Below, one piece after another: positions 26,760 through 37,665 of a DNA stretch of 62,755 nt (positions within the stretch are counted from its first letter, which is position 1; every line of letters begins with the position of its first letter). The position numbers and the translations under genes are program-made. The notes below the pieces were generated by a model, which was given only the letters and a program-made list of their open reading frames with translations, searched no databases and had not been told where the DNA came from. This DNA comes from Campylobacterales bacterium. GTDB taxonomy: Bacteria > Campylobacterota > Campylobacteria > Campylobacterales > QNZT01. The DNA lies in contig JAMOMC010000112.1 in the NCBI GenBank assembly GCA_027068765.1, positions 1 through 62,755 on the forward strand. Reading direction: 5' to 3'.

Positions 26760-28580
26760 ATGGCAAAAAAATTAATTGATATAATGGATACTACTTTTAG
26801 AGATGGATTTCAATCTGTTTTTGGAGGAAGAGTTTTGATGGAGGACTTTCTTCCAGCTTTACAAGCTGCAAAGCATGCTGGTATTAGTCATTTTGAATTT
26901 GGTGGAGGAGCTAGATTTCAGAGTCTTTTTTTCTATTTAAATGAGAATGCTTTTGATATGATGGATAAGTTTCGTGAAATTGTAGGGGCTGAGGCAAATT
27001 TACAAACTTTAGCAAGAGGTGTTAATACAATTTTATTAGATACAGCAAGTAGTGATTTAATAGACTTACATGCAAAGATGTTTAAAAAACACGGTACAAC
27101 AACAATTAGAAATTTTGATGCATTAAATGATGTAGAAAACTTAAAATTTAGTGGAGAGTGCATCACAAAATATGGTTTAAATCACGAAGTTGTAATAACT
27201 ATGATGGATCTTCCTCCTGGCTGTAAAGGTGCTCATGATGTGGCATTTTATGAGAAGACTTTGAGAGAGATTTTAGATGCAGAAATTCCTTATGATAGTG
27301 TCTGTTTTAAAGATGCAAGTGGAACTTCTAGCCCTCATAAAGTTTTTGAGACTATCTCAATGGCAAAAAGATTACTACCTGAAAATGTTCATGTAAGACT
27401 TCATACTCACGAAACAGCAGGAGTTAGTGTGTCTTGTTATTTGGCTGCATTAGAGGCTGGAGTTGATGGAATTGACCTTGCTGCTAGTCCAGTTAGTGGA
27501 GGGACTTCTCAACCTGACATCTTAACTCTTTTACATGCCACAAAAGGGACAAAATTTGACCTTGGTGGATTAGAGACTTCAAAGATCTTAGAGTATGAAG
27601 ATGTTTTAAAAGATTGTTTAAAAGATTATTTTATGCCACCAGAGGCTATTCAAGTTTCTCCATTAATTCCATTTTCTCCAATGCCAGGAGGGGCATTAAC
27701 TGCAAATACTCAAATGATGAGAGACAATAGAATACTTCATAAATTTCCAGAAGTTATAAAAGCTATGCAAGAGGTTGTAGAAAAAGGTGGGTATGGGACA
27801 TCAGTTACACCTGTTTCACAATTTTATTTCCAACAAGCTTTTAACAATGTCATGTTTGGACCTTGGAAGAAGATAGCTGATGGTTATGGAAAGATGGTTT
27901 TAGGATATTTTGGTAAAACTCCAACTGCACCAGATAGTGAGATAGTAGAGTTAGCAAGTAAACAATTAAAGTTAGAGCCAACAGCAAAAAGTGCAAGAGA
28001 TATTGCTGATAGTGATGAGAAAAAATCACTAAAATATTTTGAAAAAATGTTAGTTGAAAATGATTTAGAAGTGAATGATGAAAATATTTTTATAGTAGCA
28101 TCATGTGATGTAAAAGGTATCTCATTTTTAAAAGGTGAAGCGGTAGTAAATGTTAGAAAAAATGATACTTCAAATAGCACACAAAGTGATGGAGTAGTAG
28201 CAAATATATCAAAAGGGAGTGGTGAAATGGCAGGAAAATATACAGTAGTTGTAAATGGTACAACTTACAATGTAGATGTAGCAGATGGACACGATGGAGT
28301 AGCAAATGTAACAAATGTTGCACCAGCGACACCTGTAGCAATAGCTGCGAGTTCTGGAGGAAAGGGGAGTATTGAAATTCTCTCTCAAACTCCTGGAAAT
28401 GTCTGGAAAGTAGTTGCAAACATTGGAGATACTTTAAAAGAAGGTGATCCTATTATGATTTTAGAGGCTATGAAGATGGAGATAGATATACCAGCTCCAC
28501 AAGATGGAGTTTTAAAAAGTATAGATGTTAACACAAATGATGTTGTTTCTGATGGTCAACTTCTAGCAACTATGGAGTAA
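26760..28580 (+). CDS. oadA: Oxaloacetate decarboxylase alpha subunit / pyruvate carboxylase subunit B-like
   Basis: 606 residues. The N-terminal carboxyltransferase TIM barrel starts [11 protein letters not shown] and contains [12 protein letters not shown] and the metal-site RLHTHETAG; a conserved linker domain follows, and the C-terminal biotinyl domain has EAMKME with biotin acceptor Lys572. It removes CO2 from oxaloacetate and passes it via biotin to OadB. The homologue in Campylobacter is called PycB and works with a separate PycA. The presence of oadB and oadG alongside supports a Na+-pumping decarboxylase here, but carboxylation of pyruvate cannot be excluded. Confidence 0.92.
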   Translation: MAKKLIDIMDTTFRDGFQSVFGGRVLMEDFLPALQAAKHAGISHFEFGGGARFQSLFFYLNENAFDMMDKFREIVGAEANLQTLARGVNTILLDTASSDLIDLHAKMFKKHGTTTIRNFDALNDVENLKFSGECITKYGLNHEVVITMMDLPPGCKGAHDVAFYEKTLREILDAEIPYDSVCFKDASGTSSPHKVFETISMAKRLLPENVHVRLHTHETAGVSVSCYLAALEAGVDGIDLAASPVSGGTSQPDILTLLHATKGTKFDLGGLETSKILEYEDVLKDCLKDYFMPPEAIQVSPLIPFSPMPGGALTANTQMMRDNRILHKFPEVIKAMQEVVEKGGYGTSVTPVSQFYFQQAFNNVMFGPWKKIADGYGKMVLGYFGKTPTAPDSEIVELASKQLKLEPTAKSARDIADSDEKKSLKYFEKMLVENDLEVNDENIFIVASCDVKGISFLKGEAVVNVRKNDTSNSTQSDGVVANISKGSGEMAGKYTVVVNGTTYNVDVADGHDGVANVTNVAPATPVAIAASSGGKGSIEILSQTPGNVWKVVANIGDTLKEGDPIMILEAMKMEIDIPAPQDGVLKSIDVNTNDVVSDGQLLATME

Positions 28581-28587
28581 TTTAAAG

Positions 28588-29904
28588 ATGAAAAAATTTC
28601 TTTTATCTTTTGCACTAGTTTTTGCAATATTTTTCCCAACTCTCTCAAGTGCAGGTACTGCTGCTGAGTTTGATGAAAATGCTGTACAGAGCGAGTATGA
28701 ATCAAAATCAGTAGGTGAACTTTTTGGAAGTTTTTATAACTCAACAGGATTAAATGCACTAATTAGTCCAGAAGATGGCGTGAAAACTGCTAGTGGCGAG
28801 GATATGTCCATTTTTGAGCAGGGCTTGGGTCGTTTGATTATGTTTGCTATATGTCTTACGCTTCTCTATCTTGCGGTTGCGAAAAATTTTGAACCACTTC
28901 TTTTAATTCCTATAGGTTTTGGTGGACTTTTGGCAAATATTCCTATCGCAAATTTAGGAGCAGATGATGGAATGCTTGGTATTATCTATAACATGGGTAT
29001 TGCAAATGAATTTTTTCCTCTTCTTATCTTCATGGGAGTTGGAGCGATGACCGATTTTGGTCCACTTCTTTCAAATCCTAAAACTGCAATTTTGGGGGGA
29101 GCGGCTCAATTTGGAATTTTTGGCTCTTTAGTTGCAGCAGCTAGTTTATCTCAACTTGGAATTTTTGATTTTACACTTCAGCAGAGCTCTGCTATTAGTA
29201 TTATAGGTGGTGCTGATGGACCTACATCGATTTTTATAGCCAGTGAATTAGCTCCTGAGCTTTTAGGTGCAATTGCCGTTGCTGCTTATTCGTATATGGC
29301 ACTTGTTCCTGTTATTCAGCCTCCAATTATGAGAGCACTTACAACTGAAGCTGAGAGAAAAATCAGAATGGTTACATTAAGACAAGTATCTAAAATGGAG
29401 AAGATGATTTTTCCACTTATTGTACTTTCACTTACTATATTGGTTTTGCCAGATGCTGCTCCTTTAATTGGAGCTTTTTGTTTTGGAAACTTCTGTAAAG
29501 AGGTAGGTGTTGTAGAGAGATTAAGTGATACTATGCAAAATGCTCTTATAAATATAGTAACTATATTTTTAGGTCTTGGTGTTGGATCAAAACTTGCATC
29601 TGATCAATTTTTAGCAGCTGAGACTTTAGGAATTATGATTATCGGTTTGGCGGCTTTTGCTGTTGGTACTGCTTCTGGAGTCTTAATGGCAAAAGTTATG
29701 AATAAATATAGCAAAGATCCTATCAACCCTCTTATTGGGGCGGCTGGAGTCTCTGCTGTTCCTATGTCTGCAAGAGTTGTTAGTAAAGTAGGACAAGAGT
29801 ACAATAAATCAAATGTATTACTTATGCATGCGATGGGTCCAAATGTAGCGGGTGTTATTGGTTCGGCTGTTGCTGCTGGTGTACTTATATCTATATTTAA
29901 GTAG
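28588..29904 (+). CDS. oadB: Na+-translocating oxaloacetate decarboxylase beta subunit
   Basis: 438 residues of mostly hydrophobic sequence with the family landmarks [24 protein letters not shown] and the C-terminal [21 protein letters not shown] contains the Asp involved in Na+ transport. The N-terminus is a cleavable-looking hydrophobic stretch (residues 4-22, ending SSAG) not found in all OadB proteins. It decarboxylates carboxybiotin on OadA and exports Na+ across the inner membrane. The gene is 7 bp after oadA. Confidence 0.93.
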   Translation: MKKFLLSFALVFAIFFPTLSSAGTAAEFDENAVQSEYESKSVGELFGSFYNSTGLNALISPEDGVKTASGEDMSIFEQGLGRLIMFAICLTLLYLAVAKNFEPLLLIPIGFGGLLANIPIANLGADDGMLGIIYNMGIANEFFPLLIFMGVGAMTDFGPLLSNPKTAILGGAAQFGIFGSLVAAASLSQLGIFDFTLQQSSAISIIGGADGPTSIFIASELAPELLGAIAVAAYSYMALVPVIQPPIMRALTTEAERKIRMVTLRQVSKMEKMIFPLIVLSLTILVLPDAAPLIGAFCFGNFCKEVGVVERLSDTMQNALINIVTIFLGLGVGSKLASDQFLAAETLGIMIIGLAAFAVGTASGVLMAKVMNKYSKDPINPLIGAAGVSAVPMSARVVSKVGQEYNKSNVLLMHAMGPNVAGVIGSAVAAGVLISIFK

Positions 29905-29960
29905 ATTTTATGGTTAAGGTAAATATAATATTGTATTAAAATATTAAGGAAAAGAAAACT

Positions 29961-31541
29961 ATGGTCACGGCTGAGGATTTAAAGAGTTTAGGGTTAGCTA
30001 ATGTGGAGGATGTTTTTTATAATTCAACTTATGAAGAGCTAAGAGAGCGTGAGCAAGAAGAGGGTTTAAAATTCTCTAGTAGCGGTGCTGCGATGGTAGA
30101 TACTGGTATCTTCACAGGTAGAAGTCCTAAAGATAAATTCTTTGTAAAACAAGATCCCTCAAGCAAATATATAGCTTGGGGAGATATAAATTTTGAAACT
30201 TCAAAAGATGTTTTTGACTCTCTTTTTGAAAAAGTAAAAATGCAACTTTCAAATAAAAAAATATATATTCAAGACCTTTTTTGTGGTGCTAGTGAAAATA
30301 GTAAAAAAAAGGTACGATTTGTAACTGAAATTGCTTGGCAAGCTCATTTTGTAAAAAATATGTTCATAAGACCAAAAGTTGAAGAGTTAGATGGTTTTAC
30401 TCCTGACTTTGTTGTATATAATGCTTGTAAAGTTGTAAATGATGATTTTAAAAAAGATGGTTTAAACTCTGAAGTTTTTGTGATTTTTAATATTGAAGAG
30501 AATATCGCAATCATAGGTGGTACTTGGTATGGAGGAGAGATGAAAAAGGGAATCTTCTCTATGATGAACTACTGGTTGCCATTAGAGGGTAAACTTCCTA
30601 TGCACTGTTCTGCAAATGTTGGAAAAGATGGAGATACAGCTTTATTCTTTGGACTCTCTGGAACAGGAAAAACTACACTATCAGCTGATCCAAAACGAAG
30701 TCTCATTGGTGATGATGAGCATGGTTGGGATGATGATGGTGTTTTTAATTTTGAGGGTGGTTGTTATGCCAAATGTATAGGCTTAAATGCCGAGAGTGAA
30801 CCTGAAATTTTTGGAGCTATAAAAGATAATGCACTTTTAGAAAATGTTGTAGCAAATGCAAATGGTGTTGTTGATTTTAATGATGCTAGTAAGACTGAAA
30901 ATACAAGAGTCTCATACCCAATTGATCATATTGAAAATCATGAGGCTTCTTTGCAAGCTGGACACCCTAAAAATATAATCTTTTTGAGTGCAGATGCTTT
31001 TGGTGTACTTCCTCCTGTTAGCAAGCTTACAAAAGAGCAGGCGATGTACTATTTTTTAAGTGGATATACCGCAAAAGTTGCAGGAACAGAGAGAGGTGTT
31101 ACTGAGCCAACTGCTACTTTTTCTGCTTGTTTTGGAGAGGCATTTTTACCACAACATCCAACAGTATATGCAAAACTTCTTGGTGAAAAGATAGAGAAGC
31201 ACAATGTAAATGTCTATCTTGTAAATACTGGCTGGAGTGGTGGTGCATATGGTGTTGGGAAAAGAATGAGTTTAAAAACTACAAGAGCTTGTATAGATGC
31301 TATTATGGATGGTTCAATTTTAAAGAGTAAATTTGGAACAACAGTTAGATTTGGATTACATTTTCCTGAAACTTTACCTGGAGTTTGTGAGACTATACTA
31401 AATCCAAAACATGCTTGGGAGAGTAGAGAATCATATCTTAAAACAAGAGATTATTTAGCAAAGCTTTATATTGAGAATTTTAAAAAATACCTTAAAGATG
31501 ATGCGGAGTTTGATTATTCTAAAGCTGGACCACAAATGTAA
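29961..31541 (+). CDS. pckA: Phosphoenolpyruvate carboxykinase (ATP)
   Basis: 526 residues. The P-loop is [11 protein letters not shown] (Lys237), preceded by the metal/oxaloacetate-site [12 protein letters not shown] and MHCSANVG, and followed by [11 protein letters not shown], the signature of ATP-dependent PEPCK. It interconverts oxaloacetate and PEP. Next to OadGAB it places PEP, oxaloacetate and pyruvate conversion in one block, useful for gluconeogenesis from TCA-cycle (possibly reverse TCA) intermediates. The SQR-like gene follows after 4 bp. Confidence 0.96.
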   Translation: MVTAEDLKSLGLANVEDVFYNSTYEELREREQEEGLKFSSSGAAMVDTGIFTGRSPKDKFFVKQDPSSKYIAWGDINFETSKDVFDSLFEKVKMQLSNKKIYIQDLFCGASENSKKKVRFVTEIAWQAHFVKNMFIRPKVEELDGFTPDFVVYNACKVVNDDFKKDGLNSEVFVIFNIEENIAIIGGTWYGGEMKKGIFSMMNYWLPLEGKLPMHCSANVGKDGDTALFFGLSGTGKTTLSADPKRSLIGDDEHGWDDDGVFNFEGGCYAKCIGLNAESEPEIFGAIKDNALLENVVANANGVVDFNDASKTENTRVSYPIDHIENHEASLQAGHPKNIIFLSADAFGVLPPVSKLTKEQAMYYFLSGYTAKVAGTERGVTEPTATFSACFGEAFLPQHPTVYAKLLGEKIEKHNVNVYLVNTGWSGGAYGVGKRMSLKTTRACIDAIMDGSILKSKFGTTVRFGLHFPETLPGVCETILNPKHAWESRESYLKTRDYLAKLYIENFKKYLKDDAEFDYSKAGPQM

Positions 31542-31545
31542 ATAT

Positions 31546-32703
31546 ATGAAAAATATTCTTATTTTAGGTGGAGGATTTGCTGGTGTTGAAGCAGCAATTT
31601 ACTTGAGAAAAAAGGGTTTTGAAGTTACGATTATCTCAAATCGTGACTTTTTATATATATATCCAACTTCTATCTGGATACCTGTTGGTACCTCCTCTTT
31701 TGAAAATAACTGCATCTCTTTAGAGAGCTTAAAAAAAGTACATGGATTTAATTTAATTATTGATGAAGTTGAAGTTATAAAAACTAAAGAGAGAAAAATT
31801 TATTGTAAAAATAAAACTTATGAATTTGAGTATTTAGTTATCGCAATTGGCAGTGGGAAAGTGAGTCATGAGGGTATTTCTAATACTTTAACAATTTGTG
31901 GGGAGCCAAAAGAATCAATAAAATTAAAAAATAAGATAGATAAGCTGATAGTAAAAGGTAATGGAAAAATCTCTATTGGTTTTGGAGCAAATCCAAAAGA
32001 TGCAAGCAATGTTAGAGGTGGCCCTGCATTTGAGCTTCTTTTTAATCTCCATAATAAACTTCAAAAGCTTGGAATTAGAGATAATTTTGAGTTGACATTT
32101 TTTGCCCCGATGAGTGAACCAGGAGCAAGAATGGGAAAAAATGCATTAAAACTTATGGATAAACTTTATAAAAAGCTAGATATAAAACAGCAAATTGGAA
32201 AGAAAATTTTGAGATTTGAAGAGAGTGGAATTTTATTTGAAGATAATATATTTATTGAGAGTGATTTGACTATGTTTATTGCAGCTGGTGATGGTCATAA
32301 TGTTTTTAAAAACTCAAATCTTTCATTAAATGATGCAGGCTTGATTAATATAAATGACTTTTGTGAAGTGCTTGGAGAAGAGAAAGTTTATGCTATTGGT
32401 GATAGTGTATCATTAAAAGGACCTAATTGGAGAGCAAAACAGGGGCATTTAGCAGAAGTGATGGCTAAAAATGTTGCTTTTAATATAGATGCAAAAAGTG
32501 ATAGTGATAAAAAAAGTTACACTAAGCATCTTAATATTTTATGTGTGATGGATAGTGGAAATGGAGCTATGTTTGTATATAGAAGTGAAAAAAGAGCTCT
32601 ATTGATACCTCTTCCTATCATTGGGCACTGGCTTAAAAAAGGTTGGGGATGGTACTACAAAAATTCCAAACTAAATAAGATACCTAGAATCCCTGGGATG
32701 TAA
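31546..32703 (+). CDS. FAD-dependent pyridine nucleotide-disulfide oxidoreductase, sulfide:quinone reductase-like
   Basis: 385 residues from the ATG at 31546; the open frame continues upstream into pckA but this start fits the N-terminal FAD motif (ILGGGFAGVEAA). Other landmarks are VIAIGSG, a VRGGPAFELL middle region and the second FAD segment YAIGDS. The C-terminal GHWLKKGWGWYYK is amphipathic, as in membrane-attached SQR/NDH-2 enzymes. Of the three SQR cysteines I can place only a counterpart in TICGEP and perhaps one in LCVMDSG. Sulfide oxidation is therefore unproven; flavocytochrome-like or NDH-2-like roles are alternatives. Confidence 0.75.
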   Translation: MKNILILGGGFAGVEAAIYLRKKGFEVTIISNRDFLYIYPTSIWIPVGTSSFENNCISLESLKKVHGFNLIIDEVEVIKTKERKIYCKNKTYEFEYLVIAIGSGKVSHEGISNTLTICGEPKESIKLKNKIDKLIVKGNGKISIGFGANPKDASNVRGGPAFELLFNLHNKLQKLGIRDNFELTFFAPMSEPGARMGKNALKLMDKLYKKLDIKQQIGKKILRFEESGILFEDNIFIESDLTMFIAAGDGHNVFKNSNLSLNDAGLININDFCEVLGEEKVYAIGDSVSLKGPNWRAKQGHLAEVMAKNVAFNIDAKSDSDKKSYTKHLNILCVMDSGNGAMFVYRSEKRALLIPLPIIGHWLKKGWGWYYKNSKLNKIPRIPGM

Positions 32704-32725
32704 CAATCCATTAACAACTTTTTGT

Positions 32726-32731
32726 TATAAT
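32726..32731 (+). promoter_or_regulatory. -10 element of argH
   Basis: TATAAT in TTTTTGTTATAATCTC, 22 bp before the argH ATG, with AAGGGG as ribosome binding site between. No consensus -35. Confidence 0.5.
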
Positions 32732-32752
32732 CTCTATACTTAAGGGGATTAT

Positions 32753-34141
32753 ATGGCAAAACTTGCGACTGGTAGAGTTACAGTAAAAAGCTCTAAGCTT
32801 TTAGATGAGTTTAATGCATCGTTAATGTTCGATAAAAAATTGTATGCTGAAGATATTAAAGGTTCTTTAGCTCATGCTTGTATGCTTAAAAAACAAGGAA
32901 TTTTAACAGATGATGAGTTAAAACAGATAGAAGATGGTTTAGTGCAAGTAAAAAGTGAGATTGAGAGTGAAAAATTTCTCTTTGATATATCTGATGAAGA
33001 TATTCACATGGCGATTGAAAAACGCTTAACTGAGATTATTGGAGATGCAGGTAAAAAACTCCATACCGCAAGAAGTAGAAATGATCAAGTAGCTTTAGAT
33101 TTTCGTTTATATGTTCAAAAAAGTGGTAAAAACTTAGAGAGTTTAACTATAAATCTTATGAAAACTCTCTTAAATATTGCAAAAAAACACGACAAAACAA
33201 TGCTTCCTGGCATGACACATCTCCAACATGCTCAACCTATAAATTTTGCCTATCATATGTTAGCATATGTAGCAATGTTTCAAAGAGATGTGCAGAGGTT
33301 TAGTGATAGTTATAAAAGAAACAACCTCTCTCCTTTGGGGTGTGCGGCACTTGCTGGAACTCCATATGATATAGATAGAGAATTTACAGCCAAAAAGCTT
33401 GGATTTGATGGAGTTAGTATCAATTGTCTTGATACAGTTAGTGATAGAGATTTTGCATTGGAGATACTTTTTAATATTGCAACTTTATTAACTCACATAT
33501 CAAGATTGGCAGAAGAGCTTGTTATCTGGTCTAGTTGTGAGTTTTCTTTTGTGGCTCTTAGTGATGAGTATTCGACAAGCTCTTCTATAATGCCACAAAA
33601 GAAAAACCCTGATGTACCTGAGCTTTTACGAGGGAAAACTGGACGAGTTTATGGAAATTTAATCTCCCTTTTAACAGTTTTAAAAGGTTTGCCTTTAGCT
33701 TATAATAAAGATATGCAAGAGGATAAAGAGGGTGTTTTTGATAGTGTAGAGACTGCTGATATTTCGCTTCGTATTTTAAATGAAGCTATGTTGACACTAA
33801 GTGTAAATGAGAAAAAGATGCAAGATGCTTGTAAAATTGGGCATCTTAGTGCTACTGATTTAGCTGATTATCTTGTGAACAAGTGTGATATACCATTTCG
33901 AGATGCTTATAAGATTACGGGTTCTATCGTAGTTTTAGCTGAGAAATTGGGTGTTGATTTAAGTGAAATTGCACTAGAAAATCTAAAAATGGTTGATAGT
34001 AGGATAGATGAAGATGTGTTAGAGTATTTAAACTTAAGAAACTCTATGAATGCAAGAGATTCTCAAGGCGGAACTTCAACTAAAGAGACAAAAAGACAGA
34101 TAGAGTATTTTGAAAAATGGGTGAAAAATTATGAAAAATAG
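32753..34141 (+). CDS. argH: Argininosuccinate lyase
   Basis: 462 residues, full length. The fumarase/aspartase superfamily signature [12 protein letters not shown] is present, with [19 protein letters not shown] and the N-terminal DEDIHMAIE. It cleaves argininosuccinate to arginine and fumarate in the cytosol. The order oadA/pckA/argH agrees with what I recall from Campylobacter. The 3' end overlaps the CAP-domain lipoprotein gene by 11 bp. Confidence 0.97.
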   Translation: MAKLATGRVTVKSSKLLDEFNASLMFDKKLYAEDIKGSLAHACMLKKQGILTDDELKQIEDGLVQVKSEIESEKFLFDISDEDIHMAIEKRLTEIIGDAGKKLHTARSRNDQVALDFRLYVQKSGKNLESLTINLMKTLLNIAKKHDKTMLPGMTHLQHAQPINFAYHMLAYVAMFQRDVQRFSDSYKRNNLSPLGCAALAGTPYDIDREFTAKKLGFDGVSINCLDTVSDRDFALEILFNIATLLTHISRLAEELVIWSSCEFSFVALSDEYSTSSSIMPQKKNPDVPELLRGKTGRVYGNLISLLTVLKGLPLAYNKDMQEDKEGVFDSVETADISLRILNEAMLTLSVNEKKMQDACKIGHLSATDLADYLVNKCDIPFRDAYKITGSIVVLAEKLGVDLSEIALENLKMVDSRIDEDVLEYLNLRNSMNARDSQGGTSTKETKRQIEYFEKWVKNYEK

Positions 34142-34736
34142 ATTTTACTATATTTTGATAATAGCTATTTTGATGAGTGGGTGCAAAGGTGTAGATCTCA
34201 TAAAAGATAAAGAGAATATAGAAGTTGATATTGATTTGGATACAGATGTATCTCAAGGATTAGAGGCTCACAATAGTATTAGAGATAGGTTTTTTGATAA
34301 AGCATTAAGTTGGAGTGCTAAGCTACAAAAAGATGCACAAGATTATGCAAATAAGTTAGCAAATAGTGGAAAATTTGAACACGATCCTAAAAACATAGAT
34401 AAGAACTATGGGGAAAACCTTTATGCAAGTGTTAGTGGTAAGAGTAAAATCCCTACATTTAAAGATGCAGTTGAAAATTGGGCTGTTGAAGAGAGGTATT
34501 ATAACTATAGTGATAATAGTTGTAGTGTAGATGCAGGTAATACAGATAAAGTTAATCTTACAACATATAATACTTGTGGACACTACACACAGATAATTTG
34601 GAAAAGTACCTCTTATTTAGGTTGTGCTAAAGCCAAGTATAAAACAGGTGAGTTAAAAGATGGATATATCATCGTTTGCAAATATAGCTCACCTGGAAAT
34701 ATAGTTTTTAATGGTACAGCACTAAAGCCATATTAG
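34131..34736 (+). CDS. CAP (SCP/PR-1)-domain lipoprotein
   Basis: 201 residues. A lipoprotein signal ends LMSGC (Cys18). The CAP domain follows with EAHNSIRD, a His in FEHDP, GENLY, and [11 protein letters not shown], the characteristic HYTQ motif. Two cysteines ([14 protein letters not shown]) could pair with the later GCAK and VCKY. Bacterial CAP proteins are exported and often bind lipids or peptidoglycan; no enzymatic role is clear. It overlaps argH and converges with the HIT gene, sharing 4 bp. Confidence 0.88.
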   Translation: MKNRFYYILIIAILMSGCKGVDLIKDKENIEVDIDLDTDVSQGLEAHNSIRDRFFDKALSWSAKLQKDAQDYANKLANSGKFEHDPKNIDKNYGENLYASVSGKSKIPTFKDAVENWAVEERYYNYSDNSCSVDAGNTDKVNLTTYNTCGHYTQIIWKSTSYLGCAKAKYKTGELKDGYIIVCKYSSPGNIVFNGTALKPY

Positions 34737-35089
34737 AGAGATTTATGAGTCTCTTTTGGGCTAAAGTGAGGCCAGCTAAGTTTAGTTCCACCTAAAAGAT
34801 GAAAATGAAGATGTGGTACTTCTTGTCCACCATCTTCTCCATTGTTTAAAATCAATCTATATCCGCTTAAATTTAAACCCATTTTTGAAGCTACTTCTTG
34901 AATAAATGGAGTTATATTAGCCATAAGCTCACTAGATGCATCTTGAAATTTCTCAACATGAGCTTTAGGAATAATCAAAAGGTGAATTGGTGCTCTAGGA
35001 TTTACATCATGAAAACATAAAAATTCTTCACTCTCTAATATCTTATTTGATGGAATTTCTCCATCTACAATTTTACAAAATATACACAT
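34733..35089 (-). CDS. HIT-family (HinT-like) nucleotide-binding protein
   Basis: 118 residues, starting MCIFCKIVDGEIPS with the two CxxC cysteines typical of HinT, and the catalytic histidine triad HLHFHLLGG near the C-terminus. It hydrolyses aminoacyl- or purine-nucleoside phosphoramidates. AAGGAG precedes the ATG. It lies 22 bp downstream of the AAA+ gene and could be the last cistron of the large operon. In Campylobacter the HIT gene is, from memory, next to pheS, which here lies 10 kb away. Confidence 0.93.
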   Translation of the reverse strand: MCIFCKIVDGEIPSNKILESEEFLCFHDVNPRAPIHLLIIPKAHVEKFQDASSELMANITPFIQEVASKMGLNLSGYRLILNNGEDGGQEVPHLHFHLLGGTKLSWPHFSPKETHKSL

Positions 35090-35111
35090 TTTTAACTCCT
35101 TTTTTATGATT

Positions 35112-36752
35112 TTATTGTAAATGAGCTTTGTTTTGATATATTTTAGGGATTAAACTTCTATATGTAGAAAATTGTGCTGCATACTTGGCTTGTTGTTGGC
35201 GTTGAGATTTGACTATATCAAAATTAAGATCTTTTACAATCTCAACAATATCAAGATTGGGCTCAATCTCTAATTCAGATGCAACTTCATATACCATCAT
35301 ACGGATATTATCACTTGAAAAACCCTCTGTGTATTTGACAAGTTCTTGTCTTTTTTTATATTTTTTTATATCTATACCTTTGCTTTGAAACATTAACTCG
35401 ATAAATGAGCTTCTCTCATCTTTGTTAAGGTCAAAAATTGGTAATTTTATCTCAATTCGACGTTGAAAGTCTACTGGAAACATTTGTGGTCTTGATGTAT
35501 TAAAAATCCAAAATACTCTCCCTCTATCGCTATTATCTGCCATCCAATCAAGAAATATTGCTGTTAGTTCTTGATCTGTTTGATGTGCCTGTTTTGCTTG
35601 TGGATCTGGAAAAAGTTTATCAGCTTCGGATTTAAAGATGGCGATTTTGTTAAAAGATTTAGCTACCATTTTAATTTTTTCTAAAATTACAGCAGTCTCT
35701 CCATACCATTTTGATTTAATAGTTTGAAGTTTCATAATGGGAATTCCAGCTTCATATAAAAAAGCTTCTGTTTGAAAATCTTTACCAGTACCAGTTGCTC
35801 CAATATAAGCTATAGCTCTCCAAGGATTTTTACTATTCATTCTTTTTATTAAAGTGCGGGCTTTAGCTTTTAAATCTTCATATCCTATCACTTGTTCAAA
35901 TCCATAAGTAGGATGTAGTACCTTCACATGGCTTCCAAGGCTTTTTTCAATAATCTTAGCTACCTCATTTTTTATATGTGCTGTAATTCTTTTAGGCTCT
36001 TGTTTTAAAATAGATTGAAGTGTTACAAGTGTTATGCCAGCACTAAGTGCTGCAATCTCTTTTATCTGTTCATCTTTAATACCTTTATCATAAATAGCAT
36101 TTTCATAAGATATAAAAGCAACTCTTGTCTCTTCATCTGGCAGTGGTACTTCTATTTGATATAGTCCCATTATCGCTCTAACACCTTGTGAAATTGCTAA
36201 AAAGCTCTCTGATAATAGTATTACAGAGTCACTAGAGTTTGTAAACTCTCCGCTACCTAGCATCTCTCTTGCTAAAGATAAAATAAGTCTTTCATCATTA
36301 CTCATATGCTCAACTGGTTTATTTGGAAAAACAATATCAGCATCATCAATTAAAACTACTAAGTTTTTTAACTCTGTATCTTTATATTTTTTTCGCATTT
36401 CTCTATATGAGGAGAGTAGAACTTTTATCATATGAAGTCCAGATAAAATATCATATTTTGTATGTGCATAGTCCAATGAAAAAGCTTTTTGGTGAATCTC
36501 TTTTAGAGTAGGGTCAATTGAATAAAACTCATCTAAATCTCTTTTATCTGTATATTTTATACCAACAGAGGGGCTAAAGTAGAGAAGATGATTATTTTTT
36601 TGTAGTTTTTCAATGAGAATCTCTTCAATCTGTTTTACATTTTGTCTATTTTTCTCTTTATATATTGCAATATCATTAATATTTCCAGTTACTGCAAATA
36701 GATTTGTAGCCACACTTTTATATGCATAGGCGATCTCATTATATAGTTTCAT
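35112..36752 (-). CDS. Double AAA+ ATPase with complementary degenerate motifs
   Basis: 546 residues, no signal or membrane segment. The N-terminal half (about 1-260) contains a Walker B-like LVVLIDDAD (131-139) but no P-loop where one is expected (LLYFSPSVGIKY). The C-terminal half has a P-loop GATGTGKDF (Lys324) but a degraded Walker B, FKSEAD (373-378), and a sensor-like FWIFNTSRP, then RRIEIKLPIF and a helical lid. It resembles the classic AAA clade (Rubisco activase, CbbX or spastin-like) in the second half. It overlaps the ABC ATPase gene by 14 bp, so it is a fixed part of the importer operon. Confidence 0.75.
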   Translation of the reverse strand: MKLYNEIAYAYKSVATNLFAVTGNINDIAIYKEKNRQNVKQIEEILIEKLQKNNHLLYFSPSVGIKYTDKRDLDEFYSIDPTLKEIHQKAFSLDYAHTKYDILSGLHMIKVLLSSYREMRKKYKDTELKNLVVLIDDADIVFPNKPVEHMSNDERLILSLAREMLGSGEFTNSSDSVILLSESFLAISQGVRAIMGLYQIEVPLPDEETRVAFISYENAIYDKGIKDEQIKEIAALSAGITLVTLQSILKQEPKRITAHIKNEVAKIIEKSLGSHVKVLHPTYGFEQVIGYEDLKAKARTLIKRMNSKNPWRAIAYIGATGTGKDFQTEAFLYEAGIPIMKLQTIKSKWYGETAVILEKIKMVAKSFNKIAIFKSEADKLFPDPQAKQAHQTDQELTAIFLDWMADNSDRGRVFWIFNTSRPQMFPVDFQRRIEIKLPIFDLNKDERSSFIELMFQSKGIDIKKYKKRQELVKYTEGFSSDNIRMMVYEVASELEIEPNLDIVEIVKDLNFDIVKSQRQQQAKYAAQFSTYRSLIPKIYQNKAHLQ

Positions 36753-37665
36753 TTACATTCTCCAAGTTGTTTTGTTGTCGTGCATCTGGGTGTTCGAGTG
36801 AGAAATTTTTCTCATCTTGTCTAAATTTAGGGTTAAAACACTCATGTTTTACTCTCTCAATCCATTTTATTGTAAAAGGTGATTTGATTCTCTCATTCAT
36901 TGAAATATTTTGACCATTTAGAGGGTGTGCAGAGTCAAATGCAATTTTAGCTCCACTTTGATTACCATCATAGTGAGGAGTTAATGCTAATAATCTTGTT
37001 GCCAATGCAGGAACATCTCCATCTAAATCATGTGTGACAAATATAATAGTTAAGTTATTTTTCTCTTTAAGTTCTATTAAGTTTTTTCGCATAGCCATTT
37101 TAGTCTCTGGGTCAAGTGCAGAGAAAGCTTCATCCATTAATAATACAGAAGGCTTTAGTGCTAAAGCCGAAGCAATTGCAACTCTTTGTTTTTGTCCACC
37201 TGAGAGTTGATGAGGATATTTAAGTGCATGTTCATCCATCTCAACAAGCTTTAAATTTTGTATAGCTATTTTTTCAAGACTTTTCATAAAAGGTGTTTTG
37301 ATTTTAAATAATTTTAATATATCATACATAAGATTTTTCATAAAACTGCACTGGTCAAGATATAACCCTTGGGTAACATTTCCAACTGCTGTATAGTTTG
37401 GAAAAAGTGAATAGTTTTGTGCTATAAATCCCATATGGCGATTTGGGCCTCTCACTTTTTGATTTTTGACATTTATGATACCACGACTTGGAAGCTCTTC
37501 TCCCAATATTTGACGAAGTAGTGTTGATTTGCCTGCTCCTGATGGACCAACAAAACAGACTATCTCTCCTTGTCGAATACTTAAATTTACCGATTTTAAA
37601 ACATGATGTTTTCCATATGAAACATCTAGATTATCTATTTGAATAAGGTAATTATCATTTTTCAT
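36739..37665 (-). CDS. ABC transporter ATP-binding protein (NitT/TauT type)
   Basis: 308 residues with Walker A GPSGAGKST, signature LSGGQKQR, Walker B VLLMDEAFSALD and the switch His in FVTHDLD. The core matches SsuB/TauB/NrtC. It carries a C-terminal extension of about 70 residues (from LLALTPHYDG) rich in charged residues, with the motifs IKWIERVKHEC and RQDEKNF; this is longer than usual and might contact the AAA+ protein. The start shares one base with the permease stop. Confidence 0.92.
   Translation of the reverse strand: MKNDNYLIQIDNLDVSYGKHHVLKSVNLSIRQGEIVCFVGPSGAGKSTLLRQILGEELPSRGIINVKNQKVRGPNRHMGFIAQNYSLFPNYTAVGNVTQGLYLDQCSFMKNLMYDILKLFKIKTPFMKSLEKIAIQNLKLVEMDEHALKYPHQLSGGQKQRVAIASALALKPSVLLMDEAFSALDPETKMAMRKNLIELKEKNNLTIIFVTHDLDGDVPALATRLLALTPHYDGNQSGAKIAFDSAHPLNGQNISMNERIKSPFTIKWIERVKHECFNPKFRQDEKNFSLEHPDARQQNNLENVNETI

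Noticed and set aside
27884-28419. Antisense open frames within oadA
   Set aside because: They mirror the codon pattern of oadA, have low-complexity Leu/His or Ser/Phe content and no ribosome sites.
31471-31545. N-terminal extension of the SQR-like protein
   Set aside because: The extra residues are a shifted reading of the pckA end; the FAD motif begins right after the ATG at 31546.
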